Assembly: GCF_013373865.1 (NCBI RefSeq)
Contig: NC_050467.1
Coordinates: 25,318,996 to 25,382,995 of the forward strand
Direction of reading: 5' to 3'
Source of the DNA: Monomorium pharaonis
Lineage: Eukaryota > Arthropoda > Insecta > Hymenoptera > Formicidae
Length of the DNA: 64,000 nt
The notes below the pieces were generated by a model, which was given only the letters and a program-made list of their open reading frames with translations, did no database searches and was not told the DNA's origin. Positions 1 to 14,169 of this stretch are shown one piece after another. Made by a program: the position numbers and the translations under genes. Numbering within the stretch: the first letter of the stretch is position 1; each line of letters starts with the position of its first letter.

Positions 1-1811
1 TCTAGTTTGACTGTTGCCATCGTCAGGAGACGTCGGGAATAATAGCCTTACCCTTTTCGTGAACCTGAAGAGGGGCGCTTAGATAACGGACGGTGGGGCA
101 TTTTTGTGAAAAGTCAGGACCCCTACGTGGGGATTTTGCGCGAGGATAGCGGATGTACCGAACACACCGGCTGTATTATACTTTCGTCCCGGGGGATAAG
201 AGCTGTACCCGGGGTACCGAGGTTACGCTGACATTCAATTACCGTCCACTTATATAGGCGATGCCCCGCTATACGTGCATTCACTTGATCTGCCCACTTT
301 CAGGCTAATCGTCCTTAATAAGAAATCTCGGACGCGGCACTGAAGGGGTTTTCTACCCGCAGGTACGACGCGCGAGATCGGTACCTATACCTTTCGAGAT
401 CCGTGCTCTCGTTGTCTTTTACGATCTTGGCACGACAGATCGGTTATTTCTCAAGTCAAGTCTTAGTCATGATGGCCAGCTTCTCCCTTACAACCTTGAG
501 GCATATTGAGATCGCCTCGAACCGTACTAAATTTTTCAAAATTTGTTCGAGGAGATCGACGAAAATAAAAATTTTTAGATGAATAACAGAGATGATAGAG
601 AATTTGTATGTAAAGTAAATCTGTTTTTGTTAGTAAGAATCTCTCATTGATTTTCTTCTCATTTTATTAATTTACGATTTAGCATTTTTCAACAGTATTA
701 TGTACATCTCTTGAGAAAATATTAATTGTGTTTTGACATTAAAAAAATGATTTTACACAGAAAAAGAATACTTTCATACCTAATAGTGAAGAAAATGATT
801 GGTTTAAATGACGATGTTATCATAATCAAATTTGACAGACGAATTAACGTCATCGAAGAATTCAAAATGATAGCGATTATATCAAAGTGGACTTCGCACA
901 AGTGAAGTTTCAACAAGGCTGAGAACCGCTGGCGATTCGCGGTCCCCCATATCTTAAATAACCGGCCGGCACCTATGATTTTCTTGGAACGACCGATGGC
1001 TCGATTAAATTGATTCGCGAGCTCGTACGAGGGGAGAGGCGGGCATAAAACGAGGCTGCGCATCGTTTTGCCTCGGTAAGTAAATAAGTTTAAGTGACCG
1101 CGCGACAAGCTGCGCTGAAGATCCACCAAGCTGCGCGACGTAATCATCGACAGGATCGAGCGATGACGATAGGCACCGCGCGAGAAACTCTATTTTACGG
1201 TGAGAAAGCATCTCTCTCGCAGCGAGAACTACAGGTGGCTCATGAAAGAAAAAGGCGAGTTAAGGACCCGACCGTTTATGACGACGAAACGCAATTTTAC
1301 GGCGATACGCAGGCAGCCACCGGGAGGCTGCATTACAAGCCGCATTATGATAATCAGTCATTTTGCGTTTACGACACATCATACATGTACGATCTGAAAA
1401 ATATGTATATTTTTTTATACATAAAAAAAAAAGAGTTTAAATACCTGTGCGCGTTATACATACACACTTAAAGGTCTAGAAAGATTTAACCGTTACCGAC
1501 CACGGTGCAACAATCTATTATGCATGCGGCATGTATGTCGCCGTGATGCTTATTATTTTGTACAATGTACCTCGCGCACCGTGTGGGATCGCGGTCGCAT
1601 CGAGAGACGTGCAAGGGCGTGTAGGATATGCAGCGGCAAGCCGAGGGGGCTGGAAAAACGCGATGGAATCGTGTTCGAGGCCATCATCGGCGATTACGCA
1701 TACTTGCCGGGGCCATTATGCCTCATTAAAGAGGCCCGATCGGCCTTATTATGTGCGCCATGGACCTCCTCTCGTGCATGGAGCCCCTCGGCGGAGCCGG
1801 GGTCCAACCGC

Positions 1812-1816
<5 letters not shown>

Positions 1817-1839
<23 letters not shown>
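1817..1839. repeat. (TC)n microsatellite
   Basis: Uninterrupted CT dinucleotide run in a GC-rich non-coding stretch. Confidence 0.95.
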
Positions 1840-1842
<3 letters not shown>

Positions 1843-4333
1843 CCTCGTACATCGCCGGCTGGAATATAATTTTCGACGGGCACGGAGAGATAGTGGGAGT
1901 GCATCGACCGAAAATTAACTGCTCTTTAGGGCAAATTGATCGGCCGTGTTCGCACTCGATTTTTCTGCGCGCCCGTTTAAAAACGTAGGAGGTGCGGATT
2001 TACCCGCGCGCGCGAGAGAAGGCGGAAGCCCGAGGTGCGGCCGAACAGCCGATCGTGAGAAGAACGATCCTCCTCGCTCGCTTCGCGGGAAGCGCGAGAT
2101 GAAATCTCGTCATTACGTGCATCTCAATGTGCGAGATAGAGATTACTTGCTGATAATTATGCTAACTTTATAAACAAGATAAAATACCCTTTGCTGAGGT
2201 AAATTCAATCATTTTTCTATATGTTAAAAGATATTTATATATAGTAAAATATATATTTATATATATATATAATAATTATATATATTATTTTATATTAATA
2301 ATGACAAAAAGTTATTTTCTTAAAAATGTAATTTTTAATATTTTTTAAAATTCTTATAATTTATTCAGAGTATTACAAAATCAACATTTAATGTATTAGC
2401 ATTAGGGTATCGTTATTTTGATATTCTCAATATTTTTTGTGAATCATAAAATTCAGTGTTCTAATTGCAACTGCAGAAATTTATACAAAGTCTATGAAAT
2501 GTTTTGAAAACATTGCAATAATAAGTTTATCGTATATATTAGATAACACGTTAACACTGATTTTTTCCTCTAAATTCACTACACGTTACATGAATCAGTT
2601 TTTCGCGTTTATGTAAATATGCACGAATAATTATCGCTCACCGAACTTCAATTACGTCCGCGGCGTTACGTTAAAGAGCGCGGTGTAGAACTTGGAAGAA
2701 CAACATCCTTCACGTCACTTATTGCTCATGAATATCCATAAGCCCGAGAGCGGCGCGGGATATTACGTCACGTCGGCCGGTGTTAATTACACTCGCAATT
2801 AGCTACGTTTTTCGAGATAAAACGATTCACGGGCATCGAGATGTCCGGCTCGACTTGGGGCTTCCAAGATCGTATAATTTTTTAATTTTAACCATAATTC
2901 AAATAGATCCCTTCATATTTCCCGTCCACCTATGATACCATGCAATCATTTTTAATTAGGCGAAGAGCCATTAAATCTAATAGCCTATATTTATATTATA
3001 ACCATAATGTGTCCGGCGGAGCAATTATGCGGCAATTTGGGCAAATATTCGATGCGCACGGCGTTACATCTTGATGAGCTTTAATTATTCCGGCCACGAG
3101 GTCGATATAATGAACGTACCTCGCAAATATTGCATATATAAGAGAAATTAGGATAATGAGCAGCCCCACCTCTCGTAGGCAATTACATAATACTATATAG
3201 AAGGCCTCTTTAATTATGTATTGGCTCGAATGTAAGTCTGCTTATTCAACATTCCGTTGAAATTGCTCTTGAACATTGGTAAAGCATTGCGGCTTGGAAC
3301 AGAATTTTTTTCGTGTCTTGACTTCTAACAAAACATCATTTTATTTCATCAATATATCGCAATCTACGTGGACATTGCGCACCATTGATACCTTCGCCCG
3401 CTGCGATCGATTATCTTTAGCCGATATTCGTGTCGCCGATATTTCTCGCTCGCATCCGCACGAAACGCGTTACTTACAATCAATGAATATCCATGGGGTC
3501 CGGGGAGCAAATCGTGTGGCTGGCGTGCTCTGATGATAGGTAACCATGTGTAATGGAGTGCTAACTACTGGCCACCTCGCGAACCAAGCACACCTTCCAT
3601 CGACGAGGAAGGTGGTCGAGGGGGTTGCATGCGCGCGAGAGAGACGGTGCTGCTGGAGAGAAAAGGGAAACGACGAAGAGGGAACGGATGAACCCCGTTC
3701 TCCAAGGCAATGGGGGAAGAGAGTATGAGGAGGCGAGAGAAAGAATTGAATGGAAAGAGAAGACGAGCGAATAACGAGAGGAGAGAAGGCACTCGTGCAG
3801 GCATGTCTCGTCTCTTAGTTTCTCAAACAAGGGGGCGGTACCTCCAGGCAGACCAGTGGCAGTCAACCGAGAGACCAGAGGTTTTCGTGGGACCCAGCGT
3901 GGTTGATTAAAAAGGCACCTTTTGCGTCGAGATGACGAAACGCCTTTTACCAAACGCCGAGACGTGGGTTACAATGAATTAGTAGGAGCGACTTCTCGCT
4001 AGATTAAATGTACACAACAATCAAAATTTGATAAAATTGCTACTGCATAATTAATCGTTAAGTAATACAAACGCAGATTATTTGGATTACATTTAAGTTT
4101 CAGAAATTTAAAAACTGAAAAATTGTTTAACATGAGCCGTATAATTCCTTCAAAATTTCATAAAGATCTGATTATTTATTATACTCCGGAAATGGAAAGT
4201 TCTTGGCGTGATCGAATTTTTTGTTGAAAAATAAATGTTTACCTACGCACGCACATACGCATACTTATCGCACGTTGGTGCTAGTTGCGCAAAACCGCTC
4301 ATTATCGTTACGATCATTATCATCATCGTGATT

Positions 4334-4357
4334 ATCATCATCATCATCATCATCATC
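4334..4357. repeat. (ATC)n microsatellite
   Basis: Eight consecutive ATC units, followed by related TTC/ATC sequence. Open frames across it read as runs of Ile or Met and are low-complexity artefacts. Confidence 0.95.
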
Positions 4358-5720
4358 TTCCACGTTGGAGTGTTTGTTCTGGTTTTCTCCGCGTGCGCGC
4401 GCGGCGATAAACGAGTAAAAAGTAATCCGTTCAAGCGAAGCCCGTTATTATCAAGTTATTACCTAAGTATCGAAATGGAACATGGGCTGTGTCGATATCA
4501 AACTAAATGACGAAAAAAAAAGAAAGATTTGGCTCGCCCAAGTGTCCGTGAATCGGATTTTCTAAGCCCCGATGTACATTTTTGGGGGATTTGACACAAA
4601 AACGGCACATATACAAAATTGCAAAGTTTTCTTTTTGATATTTTCATGAATATAATAAGAAATATATACGAAGTAACTGATTTAAAATGCTAAGCAATAG
4701 CGATTTATTAAAAAAAAATATGTGATTATAGGAAGAAGAAAAAACTTGGAAAAAAAGTTTGTAAAATTGATAAATGAAAATAAAAGTATTAAATATTTTA
4801 CATTTAAATATATTTAAATATATTTAATTATATGTAATGCTGACATTGTGTAATACTTAACAAGATAATGCAATATTGTATTCGTTTCACGCGTTTTTTT
4901 TTTGACACATTTCTTAACCAAGCATTGCTTATTAAAATTATGCAACCTAAAAACATTTATAAATGTATAAATTTTGCACGATTATTACATATTATCATTG
5001 CTTGTGTAATAAAAGTTAATTATAATGATTTTGATTAAAGTGCGATAAAAATCTAATCGACGACTTGCATAAATAATCGCTCCGCTGGAAGATTTATAAA
5101 AACCTGAAGTAAGTAAGAAATCAAGTCATAAGTCATGAATCCGAGGGAATCCGTAAAAGAAGAAGTTACGCTCGTTTTCCGTGCAAATTGCAGTCGTCGA
5201 CGCATACTCTTACTGATCGAATATTCACAAGATTCACGTACACACAACGAACATCACAGAAGCCTGTTCTCGTGAGAGACTGATCTTCTATCGTCCGATA
5301 ATTCCATCCTTAGCATCGCGGCTGCATTTCGACTCTGGCGCATCGTCCCGGTGCGCAACCCAGTGATTTGTAATAATAAAATACATTTTATCTGGGGGTC
5401 TTACGCAGCACGATATTCAATCGGACACCCTCCACCGCTCGGGACTGGCCCCGAAAATTCGATAAATCATAACCCAATTTCAGAACGATATCAATCGCAC
5501 AATCCCCGCACTCTCCCCGCTCTCCCTCTGTCCCCTTTGCTCCTTTCTCTCTCTCTTTCCATCTCTTTCAGCGTATTCGCCTCGCATAAAAATACTTTGT
5601 TTCGAACGCAGCATCCGTACTCTCTCTCATTCTCTCGTGGTTCAAGGCACGATTTATAAAGCAAACACCGTGCGGCACCCTGCAATCAAGCTACACAACG
5701 CGCCTCTTCGGTTTACCGGC

Positions 5721-5749
5721 TCTCTCTCTCTCTCTCTCTTTCTCTCTCT
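5721..5749. repeat. (TC)n microsatellite
   Basis: CT dinucleotide run with one T insertion; lies in a C/T-rich stretch starting near 5.5 kb. Confidence 0.9.
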
Positions 5750-8700
5750 TTTGCCTCTCTACCTTCATCGTGCACCTCTTCGTCGTGTATCGAATCGGTC
5801 GATCGGCACTTATACACCGCGTATCTCATACCTCCGAGCGCGTTTACACCGTACTTAGGACTCACTCGGGAGAGAATAAATTAATAGTTTCTCCGGATAA
5901 CAGCTGGGGCATGGAGTTTCGACGATTGCCAGGGACGCAGAGATCGATTCGCGATCACATGAACCTTTTCAGGCCACGACTGGTCCATCTGCCGATCGCA
6001 ATTTCTAAACTTCCGCGATTTCCTAACGAGCGAATAGCTTTTTGCTCATATTGCAGTTAAAAAATATCAAAATCAGAGAATATTCGAGCAGAAGATATTA
6101 CGTATAGACAAATGTTGAAAATATTTGGAATTTAACACAAATCTTTAGAATTTCTAAAGTCTTCCTAAATCTGATTCTTCTCTAAGGAGTTGTAGTATTG
6201 AAAGCATAAGTCACAATAATTAAAAATAGAAAGTTAGTTTTTAAATTAATTATTTTACTTCTTTCCATTTTTACAAAATGTGCACTTGACCATTGTTGCA
6301 GCCTTCGATTAATGAATTTATTGAATTTGTAAAATGCGATTTTGTTTGAATTTGTTTTTTGTATTATGCAATTTATAGAGAGAAAGAGAAAGCTCGTCGA
6401 TTCTCCGAGGAGGATTCTCATGATCGATAACGGCCTCGGAATAATCGGCCTCAGTCCGGGTACAATCGTGAGTGCCACGCATCTGAAACGCAGATATTCA
6501 GAATTCACGTGGAGTACGAATTAGCGGTTCTCTCTCGAGATAAATTAATAGTTCCGCAGACAGCTGGCATGGAGTTTCGACGATTAGTACGTACGCGGCG
6601 GGCACGAACGTCCGTTCGTGTTCGATTGTTATCGAGAAACGGAACGCGCGGCGATTTCATGCCCATACCGAACAGCTAGGAAACAACATCTGATCCTTGT
6701 TCGCTCGTTACCGACCGTTCATTGCCGCACGTGAATTTCCAATCCCGCAAATTTAATTGCATATTAAGTGAAATCCTCGCACTGTTTTTAACCATCACCT
6801 AAAACCCTTTGCCTCTTAGCTTCGCATCTCTTTAAGCCAGACGAGACTCTCGCTTTTCTCATTAAATTTCCTACTGACGATTTCTCTTCTGGCCAATTAT
6901 ATAGAGTTATAAATAAAATTGTACTATCGCAACAATTTTATCGAAAGACGTGTGTTTGAAAATTTAATCAATTTTATCCGAGATATGTAATAGAATTTCA
7001 GACCCGAGAGACAAATTTCAAGAGGTTTTACAAGAAATTTAACTATGCAGATTCTTACTGTTACAATTAATCTTGTTTTTGTGTATTAAAAGCCACAAGG
7101 CTGCCACGCGACCAAGTATAACAAGCTGATTTATCATTTTATCGTTAAAATAAATATGTCACTTCAACAGATCTTGTCAGCTTGTTACCTGCACTACTTC
7201 TTCACAAGTGATTTAAAGAAGAACGTAGCTCCTTAAGGTCCTTGAAGGACACGAGTTGGCAATTGAATTTTCTTTGGGTTTGAAATGGTTCATTTGAATC
7301 AATGAACTTGAACATGTGTTATCCTACTGAGCGACGGCTAGAACCCTGTCAAAGAGAATAACTTTGATAATACATCTCAAGATTATTGATCTTTGAAAGA
7401 TGTCACTAAAAAAATTCTAACTAAAAATAAAAAACAAGACCTATATAAAACTAAAATTTTCTGAAAAGAAAATATGGAAGTTAAAACAGTTGGTTTGACA
7501 GGTTTGTTTTGTATGGAGAGTAAATCTATAACTATAAACGCTTCTTATGATCTTTTTATATTAAATACATTAAATTCTTTACAATGACCCCTTAATTTGA
7601 TTTAAGAGATAGGAACTGTTTTCCGCGATCGAGCAAATATAATCCTTTCGCGTCGAGATATTCTCAAAAAAACGATGATTACCTTGCGAAACGGCAATTC
7701 CGCGAACGGCGGTCGTCATAAAGTTCCGTGATGCGAGCAGGCAGGGGGGTGTAAGTCGGAGAAGGACCACGCGATGATCGGACGATTCTGGCTCGAGGAA
7801 ACGCTCGACTTGGTCACGAAGGTATCCTAAACGTTTGACGAGTCATGTCGTAAACCGTTTTGCGGAAGAGGCAACTCGATTACCTAGGCGAAGGGATTCG
7901 AGAAGACGACTTCAGAAGCTGCGACTCAGTCTAAATGTCAAGGTCCTTCTGCAATCAGGAAGAGGATCGAACCCGGGGATCTCGATTGTGAGATTTGAGC
8001 GCGGGACTTCCGAGGAACCGCGGATAACCGCCCATGAAGCGCCTAATGACAGGTCATTAATGAATAGCCGATCGTTTTGTAAACCGCAAGCAGGTAGAGC
8101 CACAAAGTAGCCGAAGTATAATTCGCTCAGCCGAATGCCGAATTCTACCCTCGTTCCAGCACGAACTAGCTGGACCTCCGAAACGCGGGCACTTTCGCGG
8201 AAACCAGCGCAGACGTAAAAAAAAATTCAGAGCGATCTCGCGAACGTAAATCGACGTAATCGCTATAATAACGGGAGCGCTTTTGAGGGCAATTTTCGAC
8301 GTCGTAGAGATGCAAAATACAATTCCATCCAAATTACTCCAGTTTCAATTTTCGTTTCTAACATTTTCATGTCTAACTTTATATTTGTAACTGATGCGCA
8401 TTTGAGCAATTAATTTTGAAATTAAAAAGAAATGAATTGATCATTTGAAAGCTAACATTAGAAAATAAAAAAGTTTTTGAAACCTTTTACATATATTTCT
8501 TATTAAAATAAATTTTCGAGGCATATACAATTTTTTATTAGAAAATTCTGTAAATGTAATGATAGATTTTTAAAAATGTTATAAAATAACAGGTTGTATC
8601 TTTAAAAAAACACTTACTTTTATTATTGAAAAATATACAAAATTTGTAAAAAATGGAAAAAATATCAACTTAGTGAAAAAACTTGAAATACCTCGCGGAA

Positions 8701-11700
8701 AAACATTTTTACGATCTATTTTCGTTCTATTGAGGATGAAACCTTGAGGATATATTTTATTGTTCAACAGAGCTACTTTGGTTGGTTCGAATTTCTCAAC
8801 TTGAAGGTTGAGCTCTTTTGGAATACATGAAATGAAATTTACTTTAGTACTTTTATGACCCATATTAATTCTTCATGTCTTCATTTACTTAAATGCTTTA
8901 TCTCTGAAAATAAAATGTTACATAAGCTAATATTTATTTCCTTCGAGAGAGGAGAGGGATCATTAGAGCGCAAGAGGCGAAAAATATTTCCTCTCGAATG
9001 TCAGAACGTTGCTATACGGCGGATGCATGGTCCGAGTCCGTTTCATTCGCCATGATATATGCCCAAATCCCACCCGTTCTCCCCTGGCGATGATTACAGG
9101 TTACTCATGCATTAGACCCGTGTCTAAAACAAACCGCTCCCATATCTACTAACAGTTTAAAGCCGCGGGGCGTGACTGCCAATGCCCCGTCGGATTTCAT
9201 ACGTGTACCACCGAACTCCTATTGCGGCCGTTATCCGCTATTTGGATTCCAACGTCAATTCAGGGATCGAAGAATCGATCACGGTTATATGCAATATCGC
9301 GGATACCACGAACGCCGTTATAGATATATCGAAATCGGCCTATGTCAGTAAATAGTGTCCGGAAAGACGAATTGATCTAACCCCTAGATTCACCGTGGAT
9401 TAAAATTTGTTTAATGACATTGAATAGTACAGGTTTTTAAGAAATAAACATTTTTAATAAAATTATATTAGATGAATTTATAAATGAAAATGAGAGATAC
9501 AAGCCTGTGAGAAATAAACACTTCTTCGCGTACTAATGACTTGAATACAAAAAGTGGAAATCGTATTTCAAAAAGTAAAGGGTTTTTGTTGAGCCACTCT
9601 ATTTAAATTAAAAATTACATTATGTAATTTGCACAATATTTGCACAGTTTTACTTGCAGATGCGACTCTGCCATAAATTTCAAATCATTATTATGCGCAT
9701 GACGATGCTCGATAGCCTAACGAGTGCTTCACCGCACTCTCGTTTAATCGAAGTTTTTCAAATATAATAAAGATTTTTTTAAGATAAAATTGAAGATAAA
9801 ATGCTTATTAAATACTATATAATTATATATTATTTCTGTAATAATCAAATTAAATCCCACTTTAAATGGAACCGTAATTTGCGCCAGATTTCAAGATAAA
9901 ATTTTATTTATAATTCTACACATATACATGTTTCTGATATATTAAAAAAAAAAATTTTTTAATACATTTTAATACACTCTTTTTATTTATCTATGCATTC
10001 TAATCTTTTACATGCTTTTCGTGTTGTGCGACACGTAAGATTTTTAATAGATTCTATCCTAAATTCTTACACGATTTTTATTTTTAGTGGATTTAATTGT
10101 AAAAAGAAGAATTACATTAATTTGCGTAACATAATTTTCATGTAATGACAACATTTTTCCATCAGATTTATGACTTGTAGTTTTGCCGATTTAACGAGCC
10201 CGAAGCGCAAAATTTGCATTCTTGTCTTTCTTATTTTCGGACCGAGTATATCCCGAAGTACGTTTTATCATCCGCCAGAATCCCCGCCTACATTAACTGT
10301 CGCGAACGGAATGACGCGAAGAGAATGACTTGCGATCGCGGGGTAGCTGCTGAAGATGCCATTGATAGCGTCCTGGTGGAGGTGCGCTGGCATTCATCAC
10401 TGTAGGACCTATCTGCGCGAGTATCGCGACTTCCCTCGTTATATCGCCGGACGTCTATGTCTTCATACGCGCTGCGCGTAGTCCGATTCGCATTAGCGTT
10501 ATTTATCGTGAAGGCGAGCCGCAAAGTCGAAGGTGTACGTACGTAACAAGATCGCGCATGGTCGCGTTCTCCACATTGAAACACAAGAAGAAAGAAAGGA
10601 ACGCGATGTAATACGACATGCCCGCAGCGTGATTCGCATAAAGAATACGCGATCGAGGCGTTTGACTAGTATGACCAAATTTTTTTCCAATCGCGTTAAT
10701 GAAAGGTATACGTTTTTTGAGTCTTACGATCTTAAATACTTCCTACCCCTTTTTTTTACTACAAAACTGAAATCTCCATGTCTAGAGGTATAAATCTTCA
10801 TAAAGTTTGAAAGAATTATTTGAATTGTAGTTTAAAATTCACGTTACTGCTGCTCCGTATAGATTTGCCAGAGACTGAATGGGGACAGTGATACGTATTT
10901 TCTAAAAGCGAGGCAGTTCAGGAAAATTAGGACCTCTGAGCACCTTGCATTTAACACGAGACTTCCACCTACGATTATTCCCGTCGCCTCCGCCTTCTCC
11001 TCCGACCATATAGTTAGACGGACGTATTACGGAGATCATTATAACGCGCGCGCGGTTGAATTATTTAGTGGAGTCTCCATCGGAATTAGAAGGGCCCGTC
11101 ATAGGAATTCTGTTTTTCTACTGCTCCTCCTGGGGAAGGAGGGTGTGTATAATCAACATGTCAAAATAGTTTCTCGAGTAGAGCCGGTCCTACGGTTCTA
11201 ATATATATCGTTTGAATGAGACGAACGAACCACCAGGAATGTAAAACTGCGCCGCGGGCCCTCGACACGTCATTCCGAAAATTAATCTCCGCGAGAGCTT
11301 GCTCCCCCGCCCCCGTAATAATGTATTATTACAGAAAAATTTCATATAATGTATGTGTGAAAAAAAAGCAAAAGGAAATTTATGTATTTATTACAAGTTA
11401 ACATGCATTACTGCATTTAAGAAAAAGCAGAGTTGAAAATTTTTTTTTACACTACACTAATTAAAGAATACAAAGTAAATCCTTTACAAAGGATGTAGTA
11501 ATGCAAAAAGTCCATTATAATTGGAGAAATTTAAAATTTAAATATTTTGATTTGGATTTTCTTTACGGTCAACTGATTTGACTCACATTTTCCCTCGATG
11601 GATCTAAGGCCCTTGAATACCCATTGTCCGTAAGAAAGTTTAAGAAGTTAAACCGTTTCGGAGAAATTTTGGGAAAAGGCGGTCGGATGGTCAGACTAGC

Positions 11701-11810
11701 AATAAAATTATACAATATATAGTTTGGTATGCTGAACTACTAAGAATACAAAATAGTCGAGCGATAACTACGACACTGTGTGAAAGGAATGAAACCGAGA
11801 AAGCAGAACC

Positions 11811-11838
11811 GAGAGAGAGAAAGAGAGAGAGAGAGAGA
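11811..11838. repeat. (GA)n microsatellite
   Basis: GA run interrupted once by AAG. Confidence 0.9.
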
Positions 11839-14141
11839 TACAGGTCAGACGGCCTCCCGGGGTTAAATGAGAGGGCGTTGATTATGAATTTTGAAGGATT
11901 CTTTAACCGTGGCGTCTTTAATTAAAGTTAATTACCGTCAGAATCACCGTTCGCTACTCTAAACGTCGCTAACTCTCGTCTCTCGGCGTTACAGAACCGT
12001 ATGATTACAAAGTAAAACGGTCGCGTGATTGATCTCTCGACTCGAATGTACAACATGCCTCGTTTCGAGCTCGTCTCTCTCATTTTCCTCTGTCTACTCG
12101 TCAAATCAAAAGGAAAAGAAAGGGAACGGAAAAGATTTCCTACTGAAAACGCATATGTAATGTATATATAAAAATTTATATAAATATATGCAATATAAAA
12201 TTAAGTAACATGGTTTTATTTCGCTTTTCATCAATTCTTTCTCATGGTTACATTAAGGGTCAAACACAACGCTTGAATTGAGACAGCGAAAAATGTTGAA
12301 TCGTCGAAAAGCGAGGTATCGCGATGAAGGGATGGAGAATCGAGGCGTGTCCTCAACGAGATCGAGATCGACGAGCCCTCTTACCTGGAACGGAACGCGC
12401 CGCATCGTCTCCCGCGAACGACGCGCCAAGAGAAAAAGGACAGAGGAAAAAATAAATCAGACGACGGACTGAGGGGAAGTGAGGTGGGAGGAAGTTAGAG
12501 GGAAAGCGCTAATAATAATAATAAACAACGATATCGACGGGGATTAATGCTCATCTTGATAGATCGCGTGATATACGATCGGGACTTCAATTTCGGCCGC
12601 GATGCGCGAACTCCTCTCGCATAACCGGGCGGCATGAATAATTCAGGCCGAAATAATAATGTGTGTGCACGTGCTATAATCATACAAGTCAAATATAATT
12701 ACACCGAGGCAGGACGATAGCAACAGAGGGGATTGACGGGGGTGGATCGCGAGCGGCGGTGAAATATCAACGTGTCGGTGCATGGGACGCACCGTTATGA
12801 GCAACGTAATTCGCGACGATTACGTTCGCTAAATTACAACTACTGCTGACGATTAATTCGTATCTTTTCCGCTGTTGAAACAGGTAAAGTTTTCTACCGG
12901 TAAATTTTTTGCATTACTCTTGTTGCACTTATGCAGCCTCAAATAAAAAACCTAGAGAGATAAACGGATAAAAATCAAAAATTTCTATGAGATGATTACG
13001 CAGGAGACTCGCCCTTTTTTGTTCCTTATCGTTACAAAAATAATCAGCGAAATGATCGGACTTAATGTCACGATAAATATGACTATCTCCCGGATATAGG
13101 TATGACACCCACGCTCGCAGGTGTGAATCTATCCGAGTCGTTCGAATGGCCATTCGAACAAACAGCCGTCTCTCGTCGAATTGACTCTCGAATCTGCTTC
13201 ACAACAACGGCGTGTTTTCAACTATACCTATCTGATTCCATCTCTTTTTCGATGTTCCGACCAATGAATAATACATGTCTCAATTATTAGCGTTACTATC
13301 CTGCCAATGACGGACAGAAGGGCATAGAAACTAATTTTTTGATGAATATATACTATGAATCCCTGTAAATAATAATCCTTATCATGAAAATCAAGATTTT
13401 AGTTAGATTTTAACTTCGTTATTATTAAAAAATTAAATAATAAATAATAAAAAGTTGAAGCTAATGAAAAATAAAAAATAATAAAGTATTATTAAACAAT
13501 GAAATATAAAGTTTAATAATTAATAATTTCTTGAAAGTATGCGGACGCTGCTTAAACTGTATTTTAAATGCGCAACGAAAAAGAATATTTATTTATCATT
13601 ATTTTATAATAATTAATAGCTAGAGCAGAAAATGTCAAATTTCCAACGTCGTCTCTCACCATTACTCTTTTAATAAAATCCTCCGCAGTTCTAACCGCTC
13701 ATTACCGTTATCACTCGCGAAAAATCGCTCTCGAGTTAATTCACGACTCCTCGTTCTACATCATTACGTAATTACACATCGTTTCAACGCATTAGTTTTG
13801 CGTGGAATCGAGCGAGTCTCTCCTCGATAAACGCGAGTAGCCGTGCCGGCTTCGATTAAACGTCATCCAGGTATTCATGATAATCTGCCAACCGGATGTT
13901 AAGAAAAAATACACACCTGATACACGCTCTTACATATATGTATATATCCACATCATCACGAAGTTGGAGATCGCCCATATCCTGTAATGATAAGAACGAC
14001 ACGTTCAATTTCTATCTATTTTCACAAACTTTCATTAAAGATACTTAATAAATGGCATTGATATCACTTCGTATGCACTTGTACTTGTCGTAAATAACTT
14101 TATCACTCCATGAAATGATACTCAGAGTAACGTTGAACGAC

Positions 14142-14169
14142 AGAAAGACATTAAAATTAATGTCTTTCT
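14142..14169. repeat. 28-bp palindrome
   Basis: Perfect 13-base inverted arms (14142-14154 and 14157-14169) around a 2-base centre. It is isolated in an AT-rich gene-free stretch. Confidence 0.9.

Noticed and set aside
7945..7990. tRNA T-arm-like sequence (GGTTCGATCC on the - strand)
   Set aside because: The flanking bases do not form a T stem or an acceptor stem, so no tRNA; a tRNA-derived SINE remnant cannot be excluded.
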